Made by a program: the position numbers and the translations under genes
In this document: positions 17,260 through 26,730 of the stretch, one piece after another
Layout of the letters: each line of letters opens with the position of its first letter
Numbering within the stretch: position 1 is the stretch's first letter
Assembly (NCBI RefSeq): GCF_039511225.1
Contig: NZ_CP154261.1
Location: 3,162,001 to 3,226,000, forward strand
DNA length: 64,000 nt
Source of the DNA: Sphingobacterium multivorum
GTDB lineage: Bacteria > Bacteroidota > Bacteroidia > Sphingobacteriales > Sphingobacteriaceae
Direction: 5' to 3'
Notes under the pieces: model-generated
What the model saw: only the letters and a program-made list of their open reading frames with translations
What the model was told of the DNA's origin: nothing
The model's database searches: none

Positions 17260-18417
17260 ATGAATAAAAGACAATTATTATTCGCTTTCTTCCTTGGGAC
17301 GGCATTAGTATGGACCTCTTGTGGAAATAAGGATGCAAAAAAGCAAGGTGCAGCACAAGCTCAGGCTGAAAAAGTTGTTCCTGTCAGCTTTGGTGTAGCA
17401 TCACATGAGATTGTTACAGGTACAATCAGCTATCCAGCAACAGTCAAACCGTTGAACGAAGCAGATCTATATGCGGAAGTAAGCGGCTATATCACCAAAA
17501 TATATGTTTCTGACGGCGCAGTAGTTTCCGCAGGACAAGCGCTTTATGAAATTGATGGAACGCGTTACAATGCGGCTGTCCAACAAGCTAAAGCAAGCTT
17601 ACAGGTAGCGCAAACGGATTTGGACCGACAAAAAAGAGATCTAGCACGCTACCAAACATTGGCCGATAAAGATGCAATTGCGAAGCAGGTATTTGACAAT
17701 GCTGTATCGAATGTAGCCGCTTCTCAAGCACAGGTAGAGTCTGCTCGTGCAGCATTGGTCACCGCGAATACAAATTTATCGCGTTCGACCATTCGGGCTC
17801 CTTTTAGTGGTACCGTAGGGATATCACAGGTACGTTTGGGCGCCTTGGTCAATCCAGGTACGACCCTATTGAATACCTTGTCTTCAACTAGCCCAATTGC
17901 TGTTGAATTTCAGGTAAATGAAAAGGATATTACCAAATTTACCCAACTGCAAAGTAGCCATTCATCATCGGATCTTTCTCTTGTATTGCCAAATGGAAGT
18001 ACATATGAAGGTAAAGGAACGATCACAACCATCGACCGCGCAGTTGACCCTGCAACCGGAACGATCAAAGTGCGCGCTACTTTCCCCAACAATGCCAACG
18101 AATTGCGGGCCGGGATGAATATTACGATGAATGTATCGACAACCTCAGCTACGGAAGAAGTTGTGGTTCCTTACAAAGCCGTTTTCGAGCAGCTTGGCGT
18201 ATTTAACCTCTATACCGTAAATGATAGCAGTAAAGCTGAAATTCGCCAAGTAAAATTAGGTATTAAAGCCGGTGACAAAATTGTGATCAAAGAAGGTGTT
18301 AAAGACGGTGAGAAAATCGTTGTCGATGGTGCCATGAACGTCCAAAATGGAGTTAAAGTAGTTGATGCTGCTGTCGCTGCCCAACAGGCTGCAAAAGGCG
18401 CTCCTCAAGGAAAATAA
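17260..18417 (+). CDS. RND efflux periplasmic adaptor (AcrA/MexA type)
   Basis: A 385-residue membrane-fusion lipoprotein (lipobox LVWTSCG near Cys21). It has the standard hairpin layout. A lipoyl half-motif (ADLYAEVSGYITKIYVSDGAVVSAGQ) and a coiled coil (about 100-170, VQQAKASLQVAQTDLDRQKRD) come first. The second lipoyl half (STIRAPFSGTVGISQVRLGALV), a beta-barrel and the membrane-proximal domain follow. It joins the TolC-like channel to the AcrB-like pump and lies between them in the operon. Confidence 0.95.
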   Translation: MNKRQLLFAFFLGTALVWTSCGNKDAKKQGAAQAQAEKVVPVSFGVASHEIVTGTISYPATVKPLNEADLYAEVSGYITKIYVSDGAVVSAGQALYEIDGTRYNAAVQQAKASLQVAQTDLDRQKRDLARYQTLADKDAIAKQVFDNAVSNVAASQAQVESARAALVTANTNLSRSTIRAPFSGTVGISQVRLGALVNPGTTLLNTLSSTSPIAVEFQVNEKDITKFTQLQSSHSSSDLSLVLPNGSTYEGKGTITTIDRAVDPATGTIKVRATFPNNANELRAGMNITMNVSTTSATEEVVVPYKAVFEQLGVFNLYTVNDSSKAEIRQVKLGIKAGDKIVIKEGVKDGEKIVVDGAMNVQNGVKVVDAAVAAQQAAKGAPQGK

Positions 18418-18455
18418 CACCATTAATTTTTTAAAGAGAATCTAAAAGATATAGA

Positions 18456-21400
18456 ATGATTTCAGAAGTATTTATTAAGAGGCCAGTTACCGCAATCGTT
18501 ATTTCGATATTGATTTCAATTATCGGGATCATTGCAGTATCTACATTGCCAATTAGCCAGTATCCTTCTATTGCACCTCCTACAGTAACGGTTACGGCCA
18601 ATTATACGGGAGCAGATGCACAGACGGTTGAACAAACCGTGACTACTCTTATTGAGAGTCAGATCAATGGTACACCTGGCATGATTTATATGTCGTCCAA
18701 TAGTACGTCAAATGGTCAAGCAACAATTACCGTGACCTTTGAAGTAGGAACAGATATTGATATAGCGACCTTAGACGTCCAAAACCGCGTAGGAATTGCT
18801 GAACCAGCCCTTCCGGAAGCGGTAAGACGTTTGGGAATTACAACCCGTAAAGCCAATAACGATATCTTGATGTTGGTTGCTTTAACTTCACCAAAAGGAA
18901 CTAGAAGTGAAAATTTCTTGGCCAATTACAACAACTTATACGTTAAAGATGCACTTTTGCGTGTGAAAGGCGTCGGTGATGTAACGGCTTTCGGGCAACC
19001 ATTCTCGATGCGCGTGTGGCTTGACGCAAATAAATTAGCCAACCTGAGCATGACTCCTGCTGATGTATCCACAGCAATTGCCGAACAAAACTCCCGTATA
19101 CCTGGTGGTAGCGTTGGTGGACGTCCACAAGAGTCTTCGACGGTATTTGAATATCCGATCATTACCGATAGTGATCTTTCAAATCCCGAGGACTTTGAAA
19201 ACATCGTTGTAAAAACCAATAAAGATGGATCTATCGTACTCTTAAAGGATGTTGCGCGTGTTGAATTGGGTCAATTTAATTATGGTACATCATCTACCGT
19301 AAATGGTATGACTTCATCTGCGATGATGATCAATCAAACCCCTGGAGGAAATGCCGTAGAATCCGCAAAAGGTATTGTCGATGCTTTGGAAAAATTAAAG
19401 AAATCTTTTCCAACGGATGTAGATTATACGATCAGTTATGAGACGGTGTCGGTTGTGAATGCCTCTATTTCTTCGGTTATCCACACCTTGGTTGAAGCAT
19501 TGATTCTGGTAACGGTCGTGGTATTTTTCTTCCTTCAAAGCTGGCGAGCAACATTAATTCCCGTGCTGGCAATCCCCGTATCCATCATCGGTACTTTCAT
19601 CTTCTTCCTGATGTTTGGCTTTTCGGTCAACAACCTGACCATGCTTGCCTTTGTATTGGCCATCGGTATTGTGGTGGATGATGCCATCGTTGTGGTGGAA
19701 GCTGTCCAGCACTATATTGACCATTATAAACTGGATGCAAAAGAAGCGACACGTCGTGCCATGGGCGATATCACTGCTCCGGTTATTGCAATTGCATTAA
19801 TTTTGGCTGCAGTATTCGTTCCGGTTGGTTTTATCCCTGGAATGGTTGGTAAATTATATCAACAGTTTGCAATCACCATTGCAGTATCCGTTATGCTGTC
19901 TGCATTTATCGCACTTTCGTTAACCCCAGCTTTATGTTCAATTTTATTAAAGCCGACCGCAGTACATGAAGGCGCTAAAGGTTTGAATAAATTCTTCTAC
20001 AAATTTAACATTTGGTTTGAAAAAGTGACCATCAGGTACTCAAACGGTGTAAAACAGGCTATCAAAAAAGCACCACTGGTATTGATCATTCTGCTATGTA
20101 TTTTTATCGGAACAGGCTGGATGTTTACAACCAAACCAACTGGATTTATTCCTTCAGAGGATGGTGGTGCATTTTTCGCCGGTATTACATTGCCAGAAGG
20201 TTCTTCTTCTGCGCGTACAAATGAAGTTCTTAAAGAGATTGAAGCCGACCTACATAAGACATTTCCAGAAATCAAGTATGTTACCGCAATCTCCGGTATT
20301 AATATCCTAAACCGTGCGTTTAAATCCAATGGTGCAACAGTGTTCGTTTCGCTTAAACCTTGGGAAACCCGTACACGCACGGCAAACGATATCGCTGGTA
20401 TGATTATGGGCAAATACCAAGGCTATACCAAGGCAAGGGTGTTGGCGGTAACGCCACCGGCAATTCCGGGTCTAGGTACATCTGGCGGTTTCTCTATGCA
20501 GGTACAGGATTTACAGACTGTAAATATCAAAGATTTTGAAGCAACAGTAGGTAAGTTCTTGATGGCTGCCAACCAACGTCCAGAAATTGGCATGGCCTAT
20601 ACCCTATTTAATACCAACTCTCCCAACTACAAATTGGAAGTTAACCGCGAACAGGCAAAACGCATGGGCGTGCCTATCTCCAGTATTTATTCGACGATAT
20701 CATCCTATTTGGGTAGTAGCTATGTGAATGATTTTACAAAGTATGGTCGTAGTTACCGTGTCGTTACACAAGCTGATATCCCGTACCGTATGAATATTGA
20801 AGACATCAACAAATTGTATGTCAATAATGTGTCGGGAAACCCTGTGCCTATGGGTACGCTGGTTAAGTATGAATTGATGACTATGCCTTCGATCATCAAT
20901 CACTACAATATCTTTAGAAGTGTAGAGATCAATGGTAGTTCGGCCCCTGGTTACTCATCAGGAGATGCGTTGAAAGCCTTACAAGAAGTAGCTGCACAAA
21001 CATTACCAGAAGGCTTTGACTATCAGTTCTCCGGTCTGTCGCTGCAAGAGATGCAATCGGGATCAAAAACTGTTCAAATTTTTGCGCTGTGTATCCTATT
21101 TGTATTCTTGCTGTTAGCCGCATTATACGAAAGTTGGTCTGTACCATTCTCTATTTTATTATCTGTTCCTTTAGGTGTATTTGGGGCCATATTAACCCTA
21201 ACATTAATCCCTACATTGGATAATAACATCTATGCGCAGATTGGTCTGGTCACCATCATTGGACTTGCTGCTAAAAATGCAATTCTAATTGTGGAGTTTG
21301 CTAAGGAACGGGTTGATATTGGGATGAACCTTTATGAGGCCACGTTGGATGCTGTAAAATTGCGTTTACGTCCAATTATTATGACTTCCTTTGCTTTCAT

Positions 21401-21626
21401 TTTGGGGATTATTCCGTTGATGTTATCCCATGGCGCTGGTGCGATTTCTCGCCAAACAATCGGTTGGACGGTATTTGGTGGTATGACTGCAGCCACACTC
21501 CTAGCCATCTTTATCGTTCCAGTGTTATTCGTTGTGATTACACGTATGGCCTATGGTAAGAAAAAATTGGCTGAATTAGAAGCTAATTTCGATGAAGAGA
21601 AAGCGAAAAATTTAAGTTCACACTAA
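18456..21626 (+). CDS. RND multidrug efflux pump (HAE1, AcrB type)
   Basis: A 1056-residue proton-driven exporter with full length and layout. It has TM1, a large porter/docking loop with PGGNAVESAKG and the like, TM2-6, a second loop, and TM7-12. TM4 carries the proton-relay Asp pair (GIVVDDAIVVVEAV, about 407-408), and TM10 the Lys in GLAAKNAILIVEFAKE. The HAE1 group exports drugs, dyes, detergents and bile-salt-like compounds. It closes the tetR-tolC-acrA-acrB operon, and a terminator lies 43 bp downstream. Confidence 0.96.
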   Translation: MISEVFIKRPVTAIVISILISIIGIIAVSTLPISQYPSIAPPTVTVTANYTGADAQTVEQTVTTLIESQINGTPGMIYMSSNSTSNGQATITVTFEVGTDIDIATLDVQNRVGIAEPALPEAVRRLGITTRKANNDILMLVALTSPKGTRSENFLANYNNLYVKDALLRVKGVGDVTAFGQPFSMRVWLDANKLANLSMTPADVSTAIAEQNSRIPGGSVGGRPQESSTVFEYPIITDSDLSNPEDFENIVVKTNKDGSIVLLKDVARVELGQFNYGTSSTVNGMTSSAMMINQTPGGNAVESAKGIVDALEKLKKSFPTDVDYTISYETVSVVNASISSVIHTLVEALILVTVVVFFFLQSWRATLIPVLAIPVSIIGTFIFFLMFGFSVNNLTMLAFVLAIGIVVDDAIVVVEAVQHYIDHYKLDAKEATRRAMGDITAPVIAIALILAAVFVPVGFIPGMVGKLYQQFAITIAVSVMLSAFIALSLTPALCSILLKPTAVHEGAKGLNKFFYKFNIWFEKVTIRYSNGVKQAIKKAPLVLIILLCIFIGTGWMFTTKPTGFIPSEDGGAFFAGITLPEGSSSARTNEVLKEIEADLHKTFPEIKYVTAISGINILNRAFKSNGATVFVSLKPWETRTRTANDIAGMIMGKYQGYTKARVLAVTPPAIPGLGTSGGFSMQVQDLQTVNIKDFEATVGKFLMAANQRPEIGMAYTLFNTNSPNYKLEVNREQAKRMGVPISSIYSTISSYLGSSYVNDFTKYGRSYRVVTQADIPYRMNIEDINKLYVNNVSGNPVPMGTLVKYELMTMPSIINHYNIFRSVEINGSSAPGYSSGDALKALQEVAAQTLPEGFDYQFSGLSLQEMQSGSKTVQIFALCILFVFLLLAALYESWSVPFSILLSVPLGVFGAILTLTLIPTLDNNIYAQIGLVTIIGLAAKNAILIVEFAKERVDIGMNLYEATLDAVKLRLRPIIMTSFAFILGIIPLMLSHGAGAISRQTIGWTVFGGMTAATLLAIFIVPVLFVVITRMAYGKKKLAELEANFDEEKAKNLSSH

Positions 21627-21668
21627 ATATAGGCTGCCGCCGTGAAGAATTCACACGGCGCTAACAGT

Positions 21669-21708
21669 AAGAAGCCTTTCCTTGTAACACAGGAAGGGCT
21701 TCTTTTTT
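21669..21708 (+). terminator. Terminator of the efflux operon
   Basis: Arms 21669-21682 and 21691-21704 pair over 14 bp with one G-U and an 8-nt loop, then a run of six T. Confidence 0.85.
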
Positions 21709-21756
21709 GCTCGTCCAATTATATTTTTCTATTTTTACTGCTCATTATAAAAATAT

Positions 21757-22368
21757 ATGTCACCTGAATCACAACGAAAATTTGAATTACTAAACCTTCT
21801 CGCCGAATCCTATGACGCCTTATTATTTGATGTCGATGGTACTTTGGCTGATAATATGGACGCACACAAACAATCGTATAAGGCTGCAGCTCAACAATAC
21901 GGGGTCGAGTTAGACGTCAATTTGATTGATGAAACCGCCGGCTGGCCCACGGTTGCTGTCGCTGAGGAAATCAGCAAACGCTATGGGGTAGATTTCGATT
22001 ATCAAGAATTTTCCACCCTCAAGTCTACCATTTTTCGAGACGAATATGTTTTCAAGACGAAACCTGTAGATTACGTTGTTGAACATCTAAAATATCAGAA
22101 AGGAAAAAAACATATCGCTGCCGTTTCAGGGGGAACCAGAACAACCTTATCCATGACATTAACCACCATTGGTGTATGGGATGATTTGGAAACACTGGTT
22201 TGTGCTGGAGATACACCTGAGGGCAAGCCATCACCACAACCTTTTCTTTTGGCAGCTGCGCAATTGAATATTTCTCCAGAAAGATGCCTAGTTTACGAAG
22301 ACGGAATCCCTGGAGTTGAAGGTGCGAAAGCCGCAGGAATGGGTTGGGTTCGCGTTGATGAAATTTAA
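21757..22368 (+). CDS. HAD-superfamily phosphatase
   Basis: A 203-residue HAD-IA hydrolase with motif I DVDGT (Asp25 nucleophile, Asp27), motif II around AVSGGTRTT, motif III Lys in GKPSPQPF and motif IV YEDGIPGVEGAKAAGM. A helical cap lies between motifs I and II. It is nearest the beta-phosphoglucomutase/phosphonatase-like group, and residues 40-100 look like a small-sugar-phosphate cap. The exact substrate is unknown. It is monocistronic, ending in a terminator shared with the opposing gene. Confidence 0.85.
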   Translation: MSPESQRKFELLNLLAESYDALLFDVDGTLADNMDAHKQSYKAAAQQYGVELDVNLIDETAGWPTVAVAEEISKRYGVDFDYQEFSTLKSTIFRDEYVFKTKPVDYVVEHLKYQKGKKHIAAVSGGTRTTLSMTLTTIGVWDDLETLVCAGDTPEGKPSPQPFLLAAAQLNISPERCLVYEDGIPGVEGAKAAGMGWVRVDEI

Positions 22369-22390
22369 TAAATCCCGATTTGCAGCCGAA

Positions 22391-22432
22391 AAAAAAGCCG
22401 CAGCAAACTTCAAGTTTACTGCGGCCTTTTTT
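22391..22432. terminator. Bidirectional terminator
   Basis: Arms centred on GCCGCAG/CTGCGGC pair over about 15 bp, with an A-run on the left and a T-run on the right, between a plus-strand gene (ends 22368) and a minus-strand gene (ends 22447). Confidence 0.85.
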
Positions 22433-22446
22433 TCGCATTGTGCTAT

Positions 22447-23808
22447 TTAAAAACTAGTCATTATTTTCACTCCCCCGTTGCTATAATTCAAATCGGATGA
22501 TTTCAAATTTCCGATTGGAGCTTTATAATAAGGCTCTACAGAAATCGATAATTTTCCAACTTTCTGTTTCCGACCAACTGAAAAGTTAATAAAGCCATTC
22601 ACACCTTTATCATCAACATTTTTGTCTTGGGATTTTTGTCTGTACTCCGTATTATTTGTTTCATAGATCGTTGCCCGCTCCTGATCCAATACACCAACAT
22701 AGGATACACCGACTGAGGTATAGAAATTCTTGCTGATCGCATACCTAACATCCAATGGGATATCAACTGTTAAGATTTTACCCGAAACCCGTTCATTACT
22801 CTTTGCATCTTTTGCATCTGCCGCCCGCATCGCAAATGAATTATTCAAATTCGATTGAGAAATATAATTTGGCGCATCTGCATTGAGGGAATTTGACCCC
22901 ATCGCAGGAGTGATGGGTGAATTCCCCGAAATAGCCCCATAATGTTGAATGGAAGCTCCCGAACGAAGACTTACCTTGCTCGAAATATTATAGGCTAGCG
23001 CGACCCCACCACCGAGCGTTATACTTTCCGATGTAGAGGCTGGGGATACAAAAGCGCCCATTTCCCATTTTTTATCTTGAGGAATGTTCGTGTGTACAAC
23101 ACTAGTTCTTGTTCTCCCTTGTTGCGCATCATACAATTGCGCGAGTTTTGCAGCGTCACGTTGCGTTTGATTAACAGGTGGCATTAGCCCTGAATTGGTC
23201 GATGCAATAACGGTTTTATTCGTCAGCGTGTTATTTGTTGACGCGCTTGCCCGTTCCACTTCATTATCAGGTACGCCAACCTGCGCTGAAAATGAATTAT
23301 TTTTCAATTGCATGGACTGCAGCCTTCCTAAATCGGCTGATACAGTGACATCCTGCCCCTGCATTAATCGCCCAGCACCTAATACCAAGTGGTGATTACC
23401 TAAACTTTCTGTCGGATGAGCCGCGGGTACAGAATAGGTGTAGGGCTTTTGCAGTGCTAATACCTCTGGACTTAAAGCCCTACCGCCCCTAATATCCGAT
23501 AATGAACGCTGGATGGATTCTTTTAAATCTTTGTTGTCGCCTAACACATCTTCCTGTTCCGGCAGATGTGTTAACACTACTTCCGGTAAATCAGTCTCCA
23601 CATTCGTCTTTAACCCCCAATACCCCACACCAAAACACAATAACACGGCCGCAGCAGCACTCCAGTATTTCCAATTCGAAGAACGATGTGCTGAAACGCC
23701 ATAACTTGAGGCAAATTTCTCCCAGGAACCTTCTTTATAAGGTAGTTCATGGTCTTTTAATTGTCCAATGATCTCTTCTATCAATTCCTTTTTCTTATTG
23801 TCTTTCAT
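22447..23808 (-). CDS. Anti-sigma-like membrane protein with beta-barrel-like C-terminus
   Basis: A 453-residue protein, encoded 14 bp after an ECF sigma gene. Residues 1-42 are charged and probably cytoplasmic, and one hydrophobic segment follows (about 46-64, YWSAAAAVLLCFGVGYWGL). A long Ser/Thr/Asn-rich linker follows. The last ~220 residues are strand-rich with alternating glycines and a terminal phenylalanine (NGGVKIMTSF), as in outer-membrane beta-barrel PF13568-like domains. The sigma pairing suggests an anti-sigma role for the N-terminus. Having both an inner-membrane anchor and a barrel is odd (see findings). Confidence 0.75.
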   Translation of the reverse strand: MKDNKKKELIEEIIGQLKDHELPYKEGSWEKFASSYGVSAHRSSNWKYWSAAAAVLLCFGVGYWGLKTNVETDLPEVVLTHLPEQEDVLGDNKDLKESIQRSLSDIRGGRALSPEVLALQKPYTYSVPAAHPTESLGNHHLVLGAGRLMQGQDVTVSADLGRLQSMQLKNNSFSAQVGVPDNEVERASASTNNTLTNKTVIASTNSGLMPPVNQTQRDAAKLAQLYDAQQGRTRTSVVHTNIPQDKKWEMGAFVSPASTSESITLGGGVALAYNISSKVSLRSGASIQHYGAISGNSPITPAMGSNSLNADAPNYISQSNLNNSFAMRAADAKDAKSNERVSGKILTVDIPLDVRYAISKNFYTSVGVSYVGVLDQERATIYETNNTEYRQKSQDKNVDDKGVNGFINFSVGRKQKVGKLSISVEPYYKAPIGNLKSSDLNYSNGGVKIMTSF

Positions 23809-23822
23809 CGTAACAATACTAT

Positions 23823-24428
23823 TTATCTTATTTCTTGAACTACGCCTGTATAATCCAAGTATAATTTTCTAAGTTTTTGTTTCGCTCGCGTCAGATAAGT
23901 CCTTGACGTACTATCTGGTATGTTAAGCATTTGGGCTATTTCATCATGTGAATACCCCTCAATCTCATAGAGATTAAAAATAGTTTTTTGAATTTCGGGG
24001 AGCTGATCGAGCAGACGCATAATCTCATTGACCTCTAGTCGACTGTCCAATTGTACTGCCGGAGTATGCATATCCCCTTCTCCTAAATCTTCAACCGAAT
24101 AAAACTGCTTTTTACTTCGTAAAAAATCAATCGAAATATTGGCAGCAATTCGTCCTATCCAGGCTCTAAACGATTTTTCGAGATTTTCATCATCAATATC
24201 CCTATTAAATGACTCCAATTTCCGAAATACCCTAACAAAGCTCTCATTCACAAGCTCTTCCGCATCCACGTCCTGTTTTACATAACGAATAATAATAGCC
24301 ATGAGATAACCATAATACTTCTTATAAACGAAGGCCTTGCCATCCTCACGATCGCGTAAGCAACGTTCTAAAGCATCCTGTAAAGATGATAGCTTCTTGT
24401 TATAAAAATATGACCGAATTATACCCAC
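23823..24428 (-). CDS. ECF sigma-70 factor
   Basis: A 201-residue group-IV sigma factor. Region 2 (about 25-100, including ELVNESFVRVFRKLESFNRD and RAWIGRIAANISIDFLR) and region 4 (about 140-195, FNLYEIEGYSHDEIAQMLNIPDSTSRTYLTRAKQKLRKL) are both complete. The start is GTG at 24426-24428: an in-frame TAA lies just upstream, so no earlier start exists. It redirects RNA polymerase to its own regulon. It is co-transcribed with the downstream anti-sigma-like protein. Confidence 0.92.
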   Translation of the reverse strand: MGIIRSYFYNKKLSSLQDALERCLRDREDGKAFVYKKYYGYLMAIIIRYVKQDVDAEELVNESFVRVFRKLESFNRDIDDENLEKSFRAWIGRIAANISIDFLRSKKQFYSVEDLGEGDMHTPAVQLDSRLEVNEIMRLLDQLPEIQKTIFNLYEIEGYSHDEIAQMLNIPDSTSRTYLTRAKQKLRKLYLDYTGVVQEIR

Positions 24429-24452
24429 TTAAACCATTTAATTATTAAGTTT

Positions 24453-24483
24453 CAAACTTAGACAAATTGCCTTTCATATGCAA
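24453..24483 (-). promoter_or_regulatory. Promoter of the ECF sigma operon
   Basis: Read on the minus strand, TTG (24481-24483), a 20-bp spacer and TAAGTTTG (24453-24460) form a good housekeeping-type promoter 24 nt before the GTG start. Confidence 0.6.
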
Positions 24484-24754
24484 TCAATAGCACATCCTAT
24501 GTAAACAATCTATCGAATCCTCCCCTTCATGATGAACGTCTTTTTTCGAGGAGATTACGAAATTAAAATTATAAAACTCAACATCAAATAGTCGAATGTC
24601 CCCTTGTAATAATATCACTATTTAACTATTTTTATCCATATAACGAAATGCCATTTCCTTTCGCTACAGCGTTTTCAAAAAAAATCCATAAAAAGAATTG
24701 AAAAAAATGGCTATTTTTGCGTGATTTTCACATTTTAAATATTATTCATACCGA
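24484..24754. other. Divergent intergenic region sigma/lysS
   Basis: About 270 bp between the sigma promoter and lysS. Apart from the lysS -7 box at 24712-24719 I see nothing coding and no strong hairpin. The right half is very AT-rich. Confidence 0.6.
24712..24719 (+). promoter_or_regulatory. -7 box for lysS
   Basis: An exact TATTTTTG box lies 35 nt before the lysS ATG. No -33 match at the expected spacing is seen. Confidence 0.45.
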
Positions 24755-26473
24755 ATGAGTACTGTATTATCCGAACAGGAACAACTTAGAAGACAAGCGA
24801 TGCAATCGTTGTTGGATATGGGAATTGATCCATTTCCAGCAAACGAATTTGTCGTCAATGCACATGCTGCTGATATTTTAGAAAATTACGATAGAGATAA
24901 ATTGAATTATAAGAACATCACCATTGCGGGACGTATCATGAGTCGTCGTGTGATGGGTAGTGCTTCATTTTTTGAAATTCAAGACTCCACCGGACGTATT
25001 CAAGCTTATATAAAGCGTGACGATGTCTGTCCTGATGAGAATAAAGACCTTTACAATGTAGTTTTCAAAAAGCTATTGGATATTGGCGATATCGTTGGTA
25101 TCAAAGGCTATGTCTTCACGACACAAACCGAGGCCATTGCAGTACACGTAGAAGAATTTACTGTTTTATCCAAATCACTGCGCCCCCTACCTGTTGTTAA
25201 ATCGGCAGAAGGTAAAACTTTTGATGCCTTTACAGATCCAGAACAACGCTATAGAATGCGTTATGTAGATTTGATCGTAAATCCAAGTAACAAAGACATA
25301 TTTATCAAACGTACGAAGCTTTTCAATGCGATGCGTCAGTTCTTTAACGACGCTGGATATATGGAAGTAGAAACACCGGTCCTGCAATCCATCCCAGGCG
25401 GTGCTGCGGCACGTCCGTTCATCACGCATCATAATGCTTTAGATATTCCATTATATCTTCGTATCGCCAACGAGCTTTATCTAAAAAGACTAATCGTTGG
25501 TGGATTTGATGGTGTATACGAGTTTTCTAAAAACTTCCGTAACGAAGGAATGGACCGCACCCACAATCCGGAATTCACCGCAATGGAAATTTATGTAGCC
25601 TATAAAGACTACAATTGGATGATGAATTTTACAGAACGTTTGTTAGAACATTGTGCGTTGGCTGTAAATGGTACGACTGAAGCAACCTTCGGTGAACATA
25701 AAATTGACTTTAGAGCACCATATAAACGGATATCGATGACAGATTCCATTAAGGAATTCACTGGATTTGATATTACTGGAAAATCTGAAGAAGAAATCCG
25801 TATCGCTGCCAAAGGAATGGGCATCGATGTAAACGAAACCATGGGTAAAGGCAAACTGATTGATGAAATTTTCGGTGCAAAATGTGAAGGAAACTATATC
25901 CAGCCTACATTCATTACGGATTATCCAAAAGAAATGTCTCCTTTAACGAAGAAACACAGAGATAATCCTGATTTAACCGAGCGTTTTGAGTTGATGGTTT
26001 GTGGAAAAGAGATTGCCAATGCTTATTCAGAACTTAATGATCCAATTGATCAACGTGAACGATTTGAAGATCAATTACGTCTTTCTGAAAAAGGTGATGA
26101 TGAAGCCATGTTTATAGATCAGGATTTCCTTCGTTCATTGGAATATGGAATGCCACCGACCTCTGGACTTGGAATCGGTATGGACCGTTTAATCATGTTC
26201 TTGACCGATAATGCGTCAATCCAAGAAGTTCTTTTCTTCCCACAAATGAGACCTGAAAAAGTTGTCAAAGTAGCAGAAGTAAAAGATTATGAAGAACAAG
26301 GTATTCCTGCAGCTTGGGTTCCCGCATTACAAAAAATGGGCTTTACAACCATTGAAGCTTTAAAAGAAGCCAATCCGAACAAGGTTTTTAATGACCTTGG
26401 TGGTATGCGTAAAAAACTTAAACTGGATATCAATATGCCAACGAAAGACGAAGTATTTGCTTGGTTCAATTAA
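24755..26473 (+). CDS. lysS: Lysyl-tRNA synthetase, class II
   Basis: A 572-residue class-II synthetase. An OB-fold anticodon-binding domain (about 50-150, ITIAGRIMSRRVMGSASFFEIQD) precedes the catalytic core. The core has motif 2 (EFSKNFRNEGMDRTHNPEFT) and motif 3 (PPTSGLGIGMDRLIMFLTD). The core ends near RPEKVV at about residue 510. The last ~60 residues (from EQGIPAAWVPALQKMGF) form an extra helix-hairpin-helix-like extension that the 505-residue E. coli enzyme lacks. Monocistronic with a good terminator. Confidence 0.97.
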   Translation: MSTVLSEQEQLRRQAMQSLLDMGIDPFPANEFVVNAHAADILENYDRDKLNYKNITIAGRIMSRRVMGSASFFEIQDSTGRIQAYIKRDDVCPDENKDLYNVVFKKLLDIGDIVGIKGYVFTTQTEAIAVHVEEFTVLSKSLRPLPVVKSAEGKTFDAFTDPEQRYRMRYVDLIVNPSNKDIFIKRTKLFNAMRQFFNDAGYMEVETPVLQSIPGGAAARPFITHHNALDIPLYLRIANELYLKRLIVGGFDGVYEFSKNFRNEGMDRTHNPEFTAMEIYVAYKDYNWMMNFTERLLEHCALAVNGTTEATFGEHKIDFRAPYKRISMTDSIKEFTGFDITGKSEEEIRIAAKGMGIDVNETMGKGKLIDEIFGAKCEGNYIQPTFITDYPKEMSPLTKKHRDNPDLTERFELMVCGKEIANAYSELNDPIDQRERFEDQLRLSEKGDDEAMFIDQDFLRSLEYGMPPTSGLGIGMDRLIMFLTDNASIQEVLFFPQMRPEKVVKVAEVKDYEEQGIPAAWVPALQKMGFTTIEALKEANPNKVFNDLGGMRKKLKLDINMPTKDEVFAWFN

Positions 26474-26492
26474 ATCGGTATTTATGCTAGCT

Positions 26493-26531
26493 AAAAAAGC
26501 TGTCTCAAACTTAATTGAGGCAGCTTTTTTT
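26493..26531 (+). terminator. Terminator after lysS
   Basis: Arms 26493-26508 and 26515-26530 pair over 16 positions with one mismatch around a 6-nt loop, ending in a T-run. Confidence 0.85.
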
Positions 26532-26652
26532 GTTTAGGGCAAATTTGTAAAAGTATTTACAACAGTGCATACGCCCCACAAACCCGGAGATTCTTTTCTG
26601 TAGTGTCCCTCATGCAATCAGATTTTGTATAGTGCGCTCATTAGTTCCTATG

Positions 26653-26730
26653 TTATCAAGGGTATTACTGGGGGTTAACAGGGGGTTAACAGGGGTATAA
26701 CAGGGGTAAATCCCTGCTAACCCCCTGTTA
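26653..26730. repeat. TTAACAGGGG unit repeat that folds back on itself
   Basis: Five imperfect units of 10-12 bp (TTATCAAGGG, TATTACTGGGGG, TTAACAGGGGG, TTAACAGGGG, TATAACAGGGG) run from 26653 to 26706. The inverted segment CCCTGCTAACCCCCTGTTA (26712-26730) pairs with 26676-26694 over 19 bp with one mismatch. No ORF covers it. It could be an iteron-like protein-binding array, a folded RNA, or a copy of a dispersed hairpin family. I cannot tell from one window. Confidence 0.75.

Noticed and set aside
26653..26706. CRISPR-like repeat array
   Set aside because: The units are only about 11 bp and have no spacers, and there are no cas genes.
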